64,000 nt of DNA, taken from positions 12,639,777 to 12,703,776 of the forward strand of contig CM020619.1 of assembly GCA_009829735.1 (NCBI GenBank), in the 5' to 3' direction. The number at the start of each line of letters is the position of its first letter. Positions within the stretch are counted from its first letter, which is position 1. The notes below the pieces were generated by a model that did no database searches, was not told the DNA's origin, and was given only the letters and a program-made list of their open reading frames with translations. Position numbers and translations under genes: made by a program. Origin of the DNA: Pyropia yezoensis (lineage: Eukaryota > Rhodophyta > Bangiophyceae > Bangiales > Bangiaceae). Below, one piece after another: positions 51,772-62,873 of the stretch.

Positions 51772-53210
51772 ATGGCGTTTGTGGGCACCTTTGTCCCGTC
51801 CCCGTCGGCGGTGTTGCGCCGCGGCGCCGCCGAGCGGGTGTCGGCCCGGCCAGTGGCGCGGTCGGCGACGACCGTGACAATGCGGGCATCCAAGTCGGTC
51901 CCGTTCATGGAGGTGCCGCCGGCGTTGGCCGAGAACCCGAACATGCCCGGCAATGTGGGTATGTGCCAGTTGTGGGTGTGCCCGTACAGCGGTGTCGGTG
52001 ACAGGCGCGGTACCGCGCGTGCGAGGGAGAGTCTGGTTTGTCGCGCGATCGATGGGGGATTGGGGGTGGGGTGGTGGAGAGCCGACTGAGCAGTGTGAAG
52101 CGTACAGAACGCCATGAGGCAGGCCAGCGAGATGCGCCGCGCTGTTGTGGGTTGTCGTCGTGCAGGTGCCAGCGCGTGAGGATGTAGGGGTGGTCACCAA
52201 CCCACGGGGCTGCTACCCGTGTTGCGGTCCTCTAGTTTTGATGGCAGGCCCGGATGGCCGAGCCGGCACGGCCGTCCATGCCTTCTGATTAAGTCGCACG
52301 TCGTGTGGACTGCTGCGGTGTACTGACTCGTGTGTATGGCTTGCGTTGATGTGTGTTTCCTTTTTTTCTTCTGTTTGGTCTCTGTACAGAGTTTGACCCC
52401 CTGAACATCTCGTCGTACCTGCCGATCAAGTGGATGCAGGAGGCTGAGATGTACGTTCTGCCTATTTATTCCTCAGTTGTCTTGCTTGGGAAGGCGGTTG
52501 TTCGGTGGTCACCTCTTCCCGCACCCCGTCCAGTGGGCGTAAATCCGTGGGTTTGTACTGACGCTCGCTCATTTCATGGGTTCCATTTGTGCTTCGCGTT
52601 TTCTCACGGCTCATGTCTGGCTTGCCGGGTCTCTTGGGTTGTCCGTCACAGCAAGCACGGCCGCATTTGCATGCTGGCGTGCCTCGGCCTGCTCGTGCAG
52701 GAGTTCTTCACCTTTCCCTTCTACAAGAACGCCCCGCACCTTGCGACTGCCGGCCACGACTATGGCGTCAAGGTGGGCGGCATGGTGCACATCCTGATTG
52801 GTGTGATCATCTTTGAGGCGCTGACCACCCCGGCCATTGTCCAGATGATTAACGGCGGCGACCGCCAGCCGGGGTACTTCGGGTTTGACCCGCTCAAGCT
52901 GGGCAAGAACCCGTCGTTTGCGGTGAACGAGGTCAAGAACGGGCGCCTGGCGATGATCGGCATTGGCGGCATGATCCACCAGGTACGCACAGTTACATGG
53001 CCTCTGTGCTGATCTTTTCGTTTACGAGTCTCTGTTGCTTTGCATGCGTTCTGTTCCTGACACAGCCATCTAACTTGTTCCCTTGATTGCTTTCATACGT
53101 CGCTTATTCTGCTGGTCTTCCTTGATTCTTCTCTATGTTTACAGCAATGGATGACGAACCAGGGCTCGATCGAGCAGCTGTTCAAGGGCAACTTCCTGCC
53201 CCACCTGTAA
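51772..53210 (+). CDS. LHCR: Red-lineage light-harvesting chlorophyll-binding protein (Lhcr), four exons
   Basis: A 214-residue thylakoid antenna protein that binds chlorophyll and passes energy to photosystem I in red algae. Exons are 51772-51958, 52390-52450, 52652-52982 and 53145-53210. Introns are 431, 201 and 162 bp, all GT-AG (GTATGT, GTACGT, GTACGC donors). Joining gives a continuous protein: a transit-like leader MAFVGTFVPSPSAVLRRG, then NVEFDPLNISSYLP. Helix 1 has the chlorophyll-ligating E82-x-x-H85-G-R (EAEIKHGRICMLACLGLL). Helix 2 is VGGMVHILIGVIIFEALT. Helix 3 has E176-x-x-N179-G-R (NEVKNGRLAMIGIGGMIHQ). The last exon encodes the short stromal tail QWMTNQGSIEQLFKGNFLPHL. The GCAGCCATGG context and the leader support the start. 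This gene is the strongest lineage marker in the window. Confidence 0.93.
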
Positions 53211-53812
53211 TCGTGCTTCATCTGTCTTCCCCACTCGTGCCAATTGTGCTGACGTCGGTCTCGCCGACGATGAAGCATGGTCGTTCTCGTGTGGTTGTGC
53301 GGGACCCTTTTTCTTCTCATGCTCCGCTGTCGTTTCCTCCCCTGTTGTCGTTCGTATCCCTTTTTTTGTTTTGAAAAGCCACACATGTATCTCCTTTCTG
53401 CCCGTCCATACTGTCACGCGCTCTTGCTCCGCGCGCGCGCTCCACCTGCCAGACGGCGACCACTGCACTGGTTGCAAGGAAAAGCAGCGTCAATCCTGCT
53501 CCAGTCGGGGAGCGCGACAGATAACATCCATGCGCAGGCAACGCGAACTGCAGAGTTTTCCGGTGCGACCAATACCGTGTCGTAGCACGGGGAGATACCA
53601 GGGCGGTTTCACGAGCGACAGCATCTCTCTCATCTCCAAAACAAACTATGTGCAGTGAGACCACGTCAGCGACCCGCCCCGCGGCCAGGTGCTCGCTGGC
53701 GGCCGTGGTAGCCTATCCGTCAGCCGCAGGCCTCCCCCCACGACCAGCGATAGACGTTCAGACTCCACACCGGAGTGCGGCGCTCCACGCCGGCGCTGAG
53801 ATGGAGGCGGAC
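53211..53812. other. Convergent 3' spacer
   Basis: About 600 bp of mixed composition separate the Lhcr and CSN5 stop codons. T-rich stretches (CCCTTTTTTTGTTTTG near 53360) may serve the Lhcr 3' end. No gene was recognised. Confidence 0.45.
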
Positions 53813-55072
53813 TCATCGACCCGGCTCGTCGTGCGCTGGTGCTGCCTCCCCATTCCCCGTGACCATGCTTCCGTTGTCGGCCGCCACGGCCGCGGGGGCG
53901 TGAACCCCATTCGCCCTCCCGGCACCGCTCGTCCCGAGGCTGCCTCCCCCCGCCGGTTCGTCTGGGGCGCCCAGAAACAAGGCCGCCTTCATCGTCTGCG
54001 TCATCATGGCGTGCATATGCTCGTGCGCCACCTGCTGCGCGTCGCGGACCACCTGCGTCATGAGGCCATCGTTGCCCTTGCTCCCCCCCCCCCCCCCCCC
54101 CCCCTTTGAGCGCCCGCCGCTGCCGCCGCCGCCGCCGCCAATGCCCTTGCGCCCCCCCGCCCCTCCCATGTAGAGCCCACGGGCGCGGCCTCGGACGGCC
54201 ACCTCGGTGGCAGCCCCCATCTTGGTACCCAGGTCCCGCACGCACGACGCCACGTACTCCCGGTTGGACACGAGCGGGGACGAGGAGAGGGAGGCCGCCC
54301 AGTAGCGGTTCCATACCCCATCGAGGAGCCCCCCATCGAGGGTGCTCTGGAAGAACCGCACGTCCAGCGAGTAGTATTGCTGGCAGTGCACGCCGAAGTC
54401 CTCCACCTTGTTGCTCGGGATGCTCTGGTAGTCGCCCGACGCACCTCCCGCGACGCCCGCCGCGTCGGGGGGGACATAGCCCGTAGGGTAGGTGCGAAAG
54501 GCGCCGAGCTCCACCTTGCCAGCGCTCTGCGTTCGAACCGGGTCCACCACGATCGCCAGAAACGGGTCCTGGTACTGTTGGTTGATGCGCTGCGTCTCCA
54601 CGTCAATTCCAGACAGCCAGCACCCATAGCCCGGGTGAGAGTGGTACCAGCCGACGACGTTCTCACGGCGGCCGACCGCGCCGCACTGGCTCTGGTAGCC
54701 GACCATAAACTCGTAGCCCTCGGCGACGGCGTTGACGCGGGTTTCGGTGCCCACGACGGGCACGGGGAAGGTGTCAGTAATGATAAACGCGTTGGCCGCA
54801 AGCTTCCCCTGGAGGGTGCCCATGATTTCAAGGGCCCCCCCAGAGCGGGCGTGCATGGCCATCTTGATCAGCGCCACCGCCGAGATATGGACAGTGGTAA
54901 AGTGGCCGGGGTCCGATGCCCACGGCTTGGCCCGGTGGATGGCGTGCTGCTCCGCCTCATCAAAGTAGTAGGGCGCGTTGGCGGCGGCGCCGGCCGGGTG
55001 GGGGGCGTGGCCGGGAACAGTTTGAATGGCGTTGGCCATCGCAAACGTCGCGCGGGCCATAGAAGAGTCCAT
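53813..55072 (-). CDS. CSN5: COP9 signalosome subunit 5 (JAB1/CSN5)
   Basis: A 419-residue zinc metalloprotease that removes Nedd8 from cullins as the catalytic subunit of the COP9 signalosome. The MPN+/JAMM site is complete: Glu82 in GGALEIMGTLQGK, then His144-Ser-His146 and Asp157 in WYHSHPGYGCWLSGID. Flanking family blocks are YYFDEAEQHAIHRAKPW, FTTVHISAVALIKMAMHARSGG, QDPFLAIVVDPVRTQSAGKVELGAFRTYP, and the C-terminal SNKVEDFGVHCQQYYSLDVRFFQSTLDGGLLDGVWNRYW. The start ATG at 55072 gives MDSSMARATF; earlier in-frame codons lack an ATG. The tail is Gly/Lys-rich around a G tract, then ordinary. It is divergent from POLD1 with a 655-bp shared upstream region and has no introns. Confidence 0.95.
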   Translation of the reverse strand: MDSSMARATFAMANAIQTVPGHAPHPAGAAANAPYYFDEAEQHAIHRAKPWASDPGHFTTVHISAVALIKMAMHARSGGALEIMGTLQGKLAANAFIITDTFPVPVVGTETRVNAVAEGYEFMVGYQSQCGAVGRRENVVGWYHSHPGYGCWLSGIDVETQRINQQYQDPFLAIVVDPVRTQSAGKVELGAFRTYPTGYVPPDAAGVAGGASGDYQSIPSNKVEDFGVHCQQYYSLDVRFFQSTLDGGLLDGVWNRYWAASLSSSPLVSNREYVASCVRDLGTKMGAATEVAVRGRARGLYMGGAGGRKGIGGGGGGSGGRSKGGGGGGGSKGNDGLMTQVVRDAQQVAHEHMHAMMTQTMKAALFLGAPDEPAGGGSLGTSGAGRANGVHAPAAVAADNGSMVTGNGEAAPAHDEPGR

Positions 55073-55727
55073 TGCGGCCCAGCGGTGGGGAAGGGGAATC
55101 ACCAATGGGGGGGGATGGCGGTGATGGGGCGAGTGACGGAGGGCGCCCCGGCCAGCGAGTACACCGATAAGCAGACGAGGAAATGGAGAAGAACAAGGTC
55201 ACGAAGACTTCCGAGCGTCGCCACACTCAACAGCACCAAGGTGTAGATAGGTAAGCAGTGCCACCAGCAGCTGCCAGAGCTGTCACCAGGGCGGGGCGGC
55301 GGGGGCACACGGGCGAGCGGGGCGACGACCAGTTGTCCCCTGCAGCGACCAAGCAGATCCAAGGAGAGAAGCCGGAGCCTGCAACTGGAGGCTGGAAAAG
55401 AAGCACCACTTTAAGTGACAAAAATTGAGGCTTTTTTTTAAGAGAGGTTTTCAAAGTCATCCGAACGGAAGGGGGGGGCATCCAAGTTGGTGCGATCGCG
55501 GGTCTTCCCGCCACGATGGGCGCTGCGCAAGCGGAGACGGGAGTCCCGTCTTGTACCCCAAGCACGGGTTGCGTCCCCAACGCGCTCACGACTGGTGTGC
55601 GAGAGCGAGCGACGCAACCGTTGTAGTCTACCGTCGCACCTCCCTCACCCCCCACGCCCCCAGCTTGGTTTGGGCACCTCGCCTTCCCCTCCTCTCCCTG
55701 CTTGCCCCGCTCTTCCTGTGTGGCGCC
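55073..55727. promoter_or_regulatory. Shared upstream region of CSN5 and POLD1
   Basis: This 655-bp region separates the two divergent ATGs, so it must contain both promoters. The only AT-rich patch is at about 55410-55455 (AAGTGACAAAAATTGAGG and a T run). The POLD1 leader is C/T-rich, as in other genes here. No defined motif was identified. Confidence 0.45.
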
Positions 55728-58700
55728 ATGATGCGGCCGCCGGCCAAGCGGCCCAAGCTCGACCCCCACGCCCACCCCCTCGGCCGTCCCTCCGCCTCCC
55801 CCCCCCCCGATGATGACGACTTTGACGACGCGATGAACCTGGCCGACGCTCAGGCGGACGACGAGGGGTCTCCCCCTGACGAGGAGCCCCCCCCTCCTGG
55901 TGGCGTCGCCGCGCAGCCGCCGCCGCGCGTCCTGGCGGGCGATGCAGCAGAGGAGGCGGCGCTGGCCGCCTGCCTTGCCGCCGTCGCTCGGCCGCCGCTG
56001 CCCCCCCCTGCTGACACGGACGACGCTACCCACCCCCTCCTCTTTATGCAGACGGAGGCAGACGCGGCGGACGTGTGGGATGTCGACAATGGCGCAACGG
56101 TGCGGCTGTTTGGGGTGACTCCGGCGGGACATTCGGTGATGGTGCGCGTGCGCGGTTATCGGCAGTATCTGCTGGTACCGGCGGTGCCACACGTGGAGCC
56201 CGCCGCGCTGGTGCCCGCCCTCAACGCTGCGCTCCGCAAGCCGGGGGCTGTCACGGACGTGTCTGTCGTCCGCGACGCGCGGTCCATCCTCTACTACAAG
56301 CCGGGGGACCCGGCGCTCCCCTTCTTCAAGATCACCGTTGCTCTTCCCCGCTTCCTGCGCGACCTGTCGAGCGTGTTGTCTTCGGGGGGAGTGGCCGTCG
56401 AGGGGGTGACCCTACCGCCGCTGCAGACGTTTGAGGCGTCGGTGGACTATGTGCTCCGCTTCATGATTGACGCCCAGATGGTGGGGTGCCAGTGGGTGGA
56501 ACTCCCGGCGGGCAAGTACACCCTCACCCGCCAGGACGACACTCTGGCGGGTATGGGGAGTGGAGGCGGCGGTGGTGGTGGCGGCGGTGGTGCTAGCGGC
56601 AGGTCGCACCTTCAGCTAGAGGCGGAGGTGCGCTACGAAGACGTGGTGGTCCACAAGCCCGAAGGCCAGTGGCTCCTCTCTGCCCCTCTCCGGCGGCTGT
56701 CGTTTGATATCGAGTGTGCGGGGCGTAAGGGGGTCTTTCCCGAGCCCGAGCACGACCCCGTCATCCAGATTGCCAACTACGTGTCCCTGCACGGCGTGCC
56801 ATCGTCCGGGGGAGAGGGCGCCGCGAAGGCGGATGCCAAGGGTGGGGGGGGCGCCGCCCAGGGGGTTGTCAAGGAGGAGAATGCCGACCAGGGCGTGGTC
56901 AAGCAGGAGGGAGGGGCCGCCAAGGGGGCGACTCTCAAGGTGGAGAAGGGCGCCGTCGCGGAGCAAGCCAAGGCAGTTGGGTGTGCCACCAATGGGGATG
57001 CCGTGGAGGTGGAGGGCGCCCCCAAGAAGCGTGTCAAGGCGGAGGGGGATGTCCCCGCTTCCAATTGTGGACCCGCCACGGCTGCCCAGGAGGCGCCCCC
57101 TGCTGACGTCAAGCCCAGTGTCGGCGTGCCATCTACTCCACCCGCCGGCAGCGCCAACGGCGGCGCCATTCCCGCCGCAGGTGCCCCCCAGTCCTCATCT
57201 CCCGCCCCCCCTGCTGCGGCCGCTCTGGCCGCGGCGGCTGCAGAAGCGTCGGCGGTCACCCCGCCCCCCCCCACCCTCGACACGGAGCCCGGCGCGCTCC
57301 ACAAAGTCGTCTTTGCGCTCAACACGTGTGCACCGATTGTCGGCGCTACTGTCCTCTCCTTCACCTCCGAGGCCGTCCTGCTCGTTGCGTGGGCCCGCTT
57401 TGTCCGCGCTGTCGACCCCGACGTGCTCACCGGCTACAACATTGTCAACTTTGACCTGCCTTACCTGCTCAACCGTGCCGAGGCGCTCAAGGCGGCGGCT
57501 TTTCCTTTTCTGGGCCGCATCGTGAGCGGGCGCACCAAGATGCGGTCTGTTCAAATGTCCTCATCGGCGTTTGGGCGGCATGAGTCCAAGGCGTTCACGC
57601 TCGACGGCCGCGTCATGATGGACATGCTGCAAGTGATGACCCGTGACTACAAGCTCCGGTCCTATTCGCTCAACTCGGTGGCGGCGGCGTACATTGGGGA
57701 GCAGAAGGAGGATGTACACTACAGCATCATTACGCAGCTGCAGGCGGGGGACGCATACACACGGCGGCGGCTGGCCGTGTATTGCCTCAAAGACGCCATC
57801 CTGCCGCAGCGCCTCATGGACCGGCTGCTGTCGTTGACCAACTATATGGAGATGGCGAGGGTGACGGGGATGCCCCTGGGGTGGCTCCTCTCGCGTGGTC
57901 ACATGATCAAGGTCGTTTCGCTGCTGCACCGCAAGGCCGCCGCGACGCGCCTCTTCATCCCTGACCTGCCCCGGTCGAGCGGCGGGCCCGATGGGGGCGG
58001 CGCGGGCGGCGGCGATGGTCCTCAGTATGACGGCGCGACGGTCATTACGCCCAAGAAGGGGTTCTACACTGACCCCATCGCGACGCTGGACTTTGCCTCT
58101 CTCTACCCTTCCATTATGATGGCCAACAACCTGTGCTACTCGACGCTGGTGCGGCCTGCTGACGCGGCGCAGCTGCGCGCCGAGGACTACGTTGTCACCC
58201 CCAGCGGCGACCGGTTTGTGCGGCCGAGCCTCAAGAAGGGCACCCTGTCGGTCATCCTGGAGGAGCTCCTGGCCGCCCGCAAGGCGGCCAAGCGGGAGCT
58301 CGCCGCCGCCACCGACCCCTTCCTCCGTGCCGTCCTCGATGGCCGGCAAGTGGCGCTCAAGGTGTCTGCCAATGCGGTGTACGGCTTCACCGGCGCGGCC
58401 GTCGGCAAACTGCCGTGTATGGAGATTAGCGCATCGACAACCGCATATGGCCGTGAGATGATTGAGCTGACCCGCGCCGAGGTGGAGAAGCTCTACCCGG
58501 GCGCGTCGGTCATTTACGGGGACACGGACTCGGTGATGATCAAGTTTGGGGCGGGCATGTCGCTCGCCGACGCGATGGCCCGCGGCCGCGAGGCGGCGGA
58601 CCGCATCAGCGCCCTCTTCCCGTCGCCCGTCAAGCTCGAGTTTGAAAAGTGCTACTTCCCGTACCTGCTTATCAGCAAGAAGCGCTACGCGGGGCAGCTT

Positions 58701-59570
58701 TGGACCAATCCCGATGCGCCCGACAAGATGGACACCAAGGGCGTCGAGTCGGTCCGCCGCGACAACTGCCGGCTGGTGGCCAACGTCATTGACTCGGTGC
58801 TGCGAATTCTGCTGGAGGAGCGGGACCTCAACGCGGCGGTGTCGTACGTCAAGGGGGTCATTGGGGAGCTCCTTCAAAACCGGCTGGACATCTCCCTCCT
58901 CGTCGTCTCCAAGCAGTTAACCAAGGCGGAGGGCAAGTACGAGTCCAACACTGCCCACTCGGTGCTGGCCGAAAAGATGCGCCGGCGGGACCCTGGGACG
59001 GCCCCCTCTCTCGGCGACCGGGTGCCGTACGTCATCACGCGGGGGGTCAAGTCTCAACCAGCCTATGACCGCGCCGAGGACCCCCTCTACGCTCTCGACC
59101 ACAACGTGGCGATTGACAACGCCTACTACCTGGACAACATGCTGCGCAAGCCCCTGGAGCGAATCTTTGAGGCGATGCTCCCACCCGCCGCGGTCGCCGC
59201 CCTCTTTTCTGGCGACCACACGCGAAGCATCTTTGTGCCGACGCCCACCGCCCGGTCTGGGGGCATGATGCGCTTCACGCGCGTGGCGCTCAGCTGCCTC
59301 GGCTGCAAGAGCGCCATCCCGTCGGGGGCGCTGTGCAAGCACTGCGCGCCGCGGGAAGCGGAAATCTACGCGCGTCTGCTGGGGCGGTCCCGCAGCCTCG
59401 AGGCGGCCTTTGCGTCGCTGTGGACCGAGTGCCAGCGCTGCATGGGCAGCGTCTGCCAAGAGGTGCTGTGCTCCAACGTGGACTGCCCCATCTTTTACCG
59501 GCGGCTCAAGACCCAAAAGGACCTCGACGACGCGACCAAGAAGCTGGAACGCTTTGCCGTCGAGTGGTGA
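55728..59570 (+). CDS. POLD1: DNA polymerase delta catalytic subunit
   Basis: A 1280-residue B-family polymerase, the main lagging-strand replicase with proofreading. An N-terminal NLS-like KRPKL is followed by an acidic stretch. Exonuclease motifs are Exo I FDIEC (Asp327, Glu329), Exo II TGYNIVNFDLPYL (Asp576) and Exo III YCLKDA (Tyr685, Asp689). Polymerase motif A is LDFASLYPSIMMANNLCY (Asp788), motif B is KVSANAVYGFTGA, and motif C is YGDTDSV (Asp932, Asp934). Both C-terminal cysteine modules are complete: CLGCKSAIPSGALCKHC and CQRCMGSVCQEVLCSNVDC, the latter the Fe-S site in the family. The human protein has 1107 residues; the excess is mostly a ~160-residue Lys/Glu/Gly/Ala insert between Exo I and Exo II. 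The first of two tandem ATGs is used; upstream in-frame codons look non-coding. No introns. Confidence 0.97.
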   Translation: MMRPPAKRPKLDPHAHPLGRPSASPPPDDDDFDDAMNLADAQADDEGSPPDEEPPPPGGVAAQPPPRVLAGDAAEEAALAACLAAVARPPLPPPADTDDATHPLLFMQTEADAADVWDVDNGATVRLFGVTPAGHSVMVRVRGYRQYLLVPAVPHVEPAALVPALNAALRKPGAVTDVSVVRDARSILYYKPGDPALPFFKITVALPRFLRDLSSVLSSGGVAVEGVTLPPLQTFEASVDYVLRFMIDAQMVGCQWVELPAGKYTLTRQDDTLAGMGSGGGGGGGGGGASGRSHLQLEAEVRYEDVVVHKPEGQWLLSAPLRRLSFDIECAGRKGVFPEPEHDPVIQIANYVSLHGVPSSGGEGAAKADAKGGGGAAQGVVKEENADQGVVKQEGGAAKGATLKVEKGAVAEQAKAVGCATNGDAVEVEGAPKKRVKAEGDVPASNCGPATAAQEAPPADVKPSVGVPSTPPAGSANGGAIPAAGAPQSSSPAPPAAAALAAAAAEASAVTPPPPTLDTEPGALHKVVFALNTCAPIVGATVLSFTSEAVLLVAWARFVRAVDPDVLTGYNIVNFDLPYLLNRAEALKAAAFPFLGRIVSGRTKMRSVQMSSSAFGRHESKAFTLDGRVMMDMLQVMTRDYKLRSYSLNSVAAAYIGEQKEDVHYSIITQLQAGDAYTRRRLAVYCLKDAILPQRLMDRLLSLTNYMEMARVTGMPLGWLLSRGHMIKVVSLLHRKAAATRLFIPDLPRSSGGPDGGGAGGGDGPQYDGATVITPKKGFYTDPIATLDFASLYPSIMMANNLCYSTLVRPADAAQLRAEDYVVTPSGDRFVRPSLKKGTLSVILEELLAARKAAKRELAAATDPFLRAVLDGRQVALKVSANAVYGFTGAAVGKLPCMEISASTTAYGREMIELTRAEVEKLYPGASVIYGDTDSVMIKFGAGMSLADAMARGREAADRISALFPSPVKLEFEKCYFPYLLISKKRYAGQLWTNPDAPDKMDTKGVESVRRDNCRLVANVIDSVLRILLEERDLNAAVSYVKGVIGELLQNRLDISLLVVSKQLTKAEGKYESNTAHSVLAEKMRRRDPGTAPSLGDRVPYVITRGVKSQPAYDRAEDPLYALDHNVAIDNAYYLDNMLRKPLERIFEAMLPPAAVAALFSGDHTRSIFVPTPTARSGGMMRFTRVALSCLGCKSAIPSGALCKHCAPREAEIYARLLGRSRSLEAAFASLWTECQRCMGSVCQEVLCSNVDCPIFYRRLKTQKDLDDATKKLERFAVEW

Positions 59571-60164
59571 AGGGCGGCGGCAGGTGAGGGGGGGGGGGTA
59601 GGTGGGTTGGAGGTGGCATCGGGGGCAGAGGGGGCAGAGGAGCGTTGTGAGGGGGAGGGGGGGGGTGGAAAGGGGGGGCGGGGGCTAGCGTCCGCACTGG
59701 GGTGGTCGAAAAAGCACGCTTTGCGTCCGTGTTGGTGTCGGGGTCCCGAGCGTGTCCAGGCGGGAGAAAGTGGTCGGGCGACGGTGGCGCACCCGCTCAG
59801 GCGCCCCGCACCCCCTACGGCTGGGACCCTCGCGGGGCACCCCCCTCGGGTGGACGCACCCCACCCCCGCCACCACCGCCGCCACGCCGCCGTCTGCGTG
59901 TGGCTGTCTGCGCGCGCCGCGGCGGGCGCGGCACCACCACCCCCCCCACCCCACCACTCCCGCCGGTCATGGCCGCGCAGGGCCGCGTACGCACCCAGTG
60001 GGCGACGCCCCCCCCCACTCGGGCGGGCACGGGCAACAATACGGCCGGGGACGCGTCGGGTCGTCCTTGGTCGGCCCGGCGGAACAAGAAAAAAGGAGAA
60101 GAAGAAACAGACCACGCGCACACGCCGCGCGGCCGCCGCCCCCCACCGACAGCGCGGGTGGCTC

Positions 60165-60709
60165 CTAGGCGGCCGCCCCCCCCGATGCCGCGTCGGCGTC
60201 GGAAGAGCCTGCCCCCCCCCCCCCCCCCCCCCACCTCCATCGGCGGCCCCACCCGTGGCCTCCCCCCCCAACTCCCGCTCCATCCTTGCCAGCCAGGCGT
60301 GGACGTCCTCATCGTCCCCACTGCCACCACCGACGCGGGCTTCGGGGTCTACAGCGGCGCCCCCCCCTCCGCCCCCCCCACCCGTGTCAGCCTCCCGTTC
60401 CTCCACGCCCTGCGGCGGCAGCTCGACGGTCACCCCCGCAATGGGCGACGGGTAGTCAACGTCGAGGACGACGCCAAAGTCGGCCAGCTCCTCCGCGCTC
60501 ATCTGGCCCGGCGCGTGGCACCAAGGGGGGGGGATGTCGTACAGCTCGGGGCACCACCGCTTGACAAACACCCCCGCCGGGTCGACCGCCGCGGCAGCGG
60601 CGGCCACGTTCACCCGGCTGCTCCGGGGGATGAGCTGGGGGGGGGAGGGGGCGCCCCCGCCCTCGTCCCCGACCCCACCGCCGCCACCGTCGGACGGGGC
60701 GGCCGCCGA

Positions 60710-60747
<38 letters not shown>

Positions 60748-62527
60748 GCGCCCCCCCCATGGCCGCCCAGTTGACCACATTCGACGCCGGGTCCCAGTCG
60801 ACGAGCTGCGAGCGGAACCACGCGGCGCCCAGCCGCCAGTCCCCCCCCAGGTCGTGCACCCAAAACGACGCGGCCACCCGGCGGGTGGCGGCGACCAGGT
60901 GGCCGGTCGCCGCCAGCTCCCGCATCGCCGCGTCGACCAGCGGCACGCCCGTCATGCCCGTCACCCACCGGTGAAGGGCTTCGGCGGGGGGGGGGGGGGG
61001 GGGGGGGGCGGCGGCCGCAGTGGTGGCCGCCCCAGTCGGCGGTGGCCCCTCGCCGCGGCGGGCCCCCCCGCCGTCACCCGCCCCGCCCGACGCATCTGCG
61101 GTGGTGGCGGCCGCCGCCGCTGCCGCCGCCGCTGCCGCCGCCGCCGCAGCCGACGCGGCGGCGGCGGCGGCGGCCTCGACGACCGGCGCCTCCCCCGCCC
61201 CCCCCCCCACCCCCCCCACCGCCGCCACCCACGCACAATAGTCGCGGGTGGCCAGCTGGCGGCGGAGCCACCCGACATTCCCCGGCGGGTCATCCCCCCC
61301 CAGGCCCGCCGCGGCGGCACGGTCCACCTGTTTGGCCACCACCCGCGGGGACAAGCAGCCAGACGACAGCCAGGCGCCCACCTTGGACGACCCGTCGGGC
61401 GCGCCCGCGCCGCTGTCTGCATAGGCGGCCGCGCCGGCGAGCGCCCGCTTTTCAAACAGGTACCCGCGGAGGCGGGCGGCGCCCGCCGGCGCGCCGCCGG
61501 CGTGGCCCAACGCCGCCCGCGGGTCGGGGAAGGGGTGCTCGTTTGGGAAGGCCAGCCCCACCACGCCCAGTGACGAAGGCGTCGGCGGGCCGCCCGCGGC
61601 GGTGCGGGCGTCGAGGAAGGGCAGCGGCGGGGGCGGCAGCACGCGGGGGCACTCGTAGGGGGGCGGCGGCGGCACGCCCGCCGCGGCCGCAACGTAGTCG
61701 TCCAGCGGGGGGATGCCCCCCGCGGGGGAGGGCGGGAAGGGCGCCACGTCCGGGTGGAGGAGGGTGCCCTCCCACACAAACCGCAGCACCGGCGGGGGCA
61801 CCCCGTCGGGGGGCGGCGGCAGCGCCGCGAGCGCCGCCGCAACCGCCGCCTCGTCGGCCACCTCGGCGGGGGTAACGCCCTTGGACGCAAGGACCGTCAC
61901 CCCCCCCGCCGCCGCCGCGGCGCACCCCCCGTGCTCGGCCACCAGCGCCGCCACCGCCGCCGCCACCTCCCCCGTGCGCACCCACAGCTCACTCTGGTGG
62001 CCCCGCAGCGCCGTCCGCAGTGCCGTCACGGCCTCGACGGTAAACGCGGCGCGCCACGGCCCCACCACCGCCCACTCCCCGCCGCCGTCCCGCCCCCCCG
62101 CGTGGCGGTCGGGGTCAAAGACGACGACGGGGAGGAGGGCGGCGGCGGTCGCGGCGGTCGCGATCAGCGCGCTGTCGTCCAGGCGGAGGTCGCGGCGGAA
62201 CCACACCACCGCCAGGCCCGTGCCGCCAAAGGAGGGCGGCGCGCGGGTCGCGGCGGGGAGGGCCACCTCCCCCAGGGGGGACGGGGGGGAGGGGGACGCA
62301 CCCGCGCTGCCGACGGGGGGGGGGGGGTCCGCCTCCGTGGTCGCCGCTGCCGCCCGCGGCGTCGCCGCCGCCCGCGACGGCAACGGCGGCAGCGGCGGGG
62401 GCAGCCGCAGCGGCGGGGGCAGGCAGGGCGGCCGACCCAGCCGCCGCCGCCGCGGCTGGCGGCCCCCCCGCGGCGGGAGGAGGGTGGGGGCCGCCAGAAA
62501 GGCGGTGGCGACCGGGAAACCTCCCAT
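60165..62527 (-). CDS. CRY-DASH-type photolyase/cryptochrome; 3' frame uncertain at a G tract
   Basis: A blue-light flavoprotein of the photolyase/cryptochrome family. The ATG at 62527 opens MGGFPVATAFLAAPTLLPPRGGRQPRRRR, transit-peptide-like; another in-frame ATG lies at 62680. The DNA photolyase domain begins LAVVWFRRDLRLDDSALI. The FAD-binding part includes KVGAWLSSGCLSPRVVAKQ, WLRRQLATRDYCAWV, HRWVTGMTGVPLVDAAMRELAATGHL, SFWVHDLGGDWRLGAAWF and LVDWDPASNVVNWAAMGG, then AGVFVKRWCPELYDIPPPWCHAPGQM; MRELAATG and the DWR-GA-WF block are typical of CRY-DASH. CRY-DASH proteins repair pyrimidine dimers, mainly in single-stranded DNA. After a 21-base C run (60212-60232) the literal frame continues as unlikely sequence to 59495, overlapping POLD1 by 76 bases. 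One base more, or two fewer, in the run ends the protein at TAG 60165-60167 after an acidic tail, so that end is given. Poly-Ala and poly-Gly inserts interrupt the core. Confidence 0.85.
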
Positions 62528-62820
62528 GGGTGGAGGTCGTGGGGGAGGGGTGGAATGAACGACACAAGGAGATGATGAGGCAAGGGGGGGGGGGGTGTGG
62601 GGAGTGATGGGGACGTGTGCCGCAGCCGGGCGGTGGGGGTGAGGGGCCGTGTCGTCGAAGGAAGAGATCACAGGGATCATCCTGCGAGTGTGACGTGGAT
62701 CACCCTGCCCAAGTCAAGCTGCCCAGAGATATACCTATCTAATTATCTAAATATTTGGTGTATACTAACCAAAGCAAAAGCCAGCCGTCGTCGACTAATT
62801 TAGCATTGGGGACAACCCCA

Positions 62821-62851
<31 letters not shown>

Positions 62852-62873
62852 CCACCGCCCCTGAGTGGGCACC

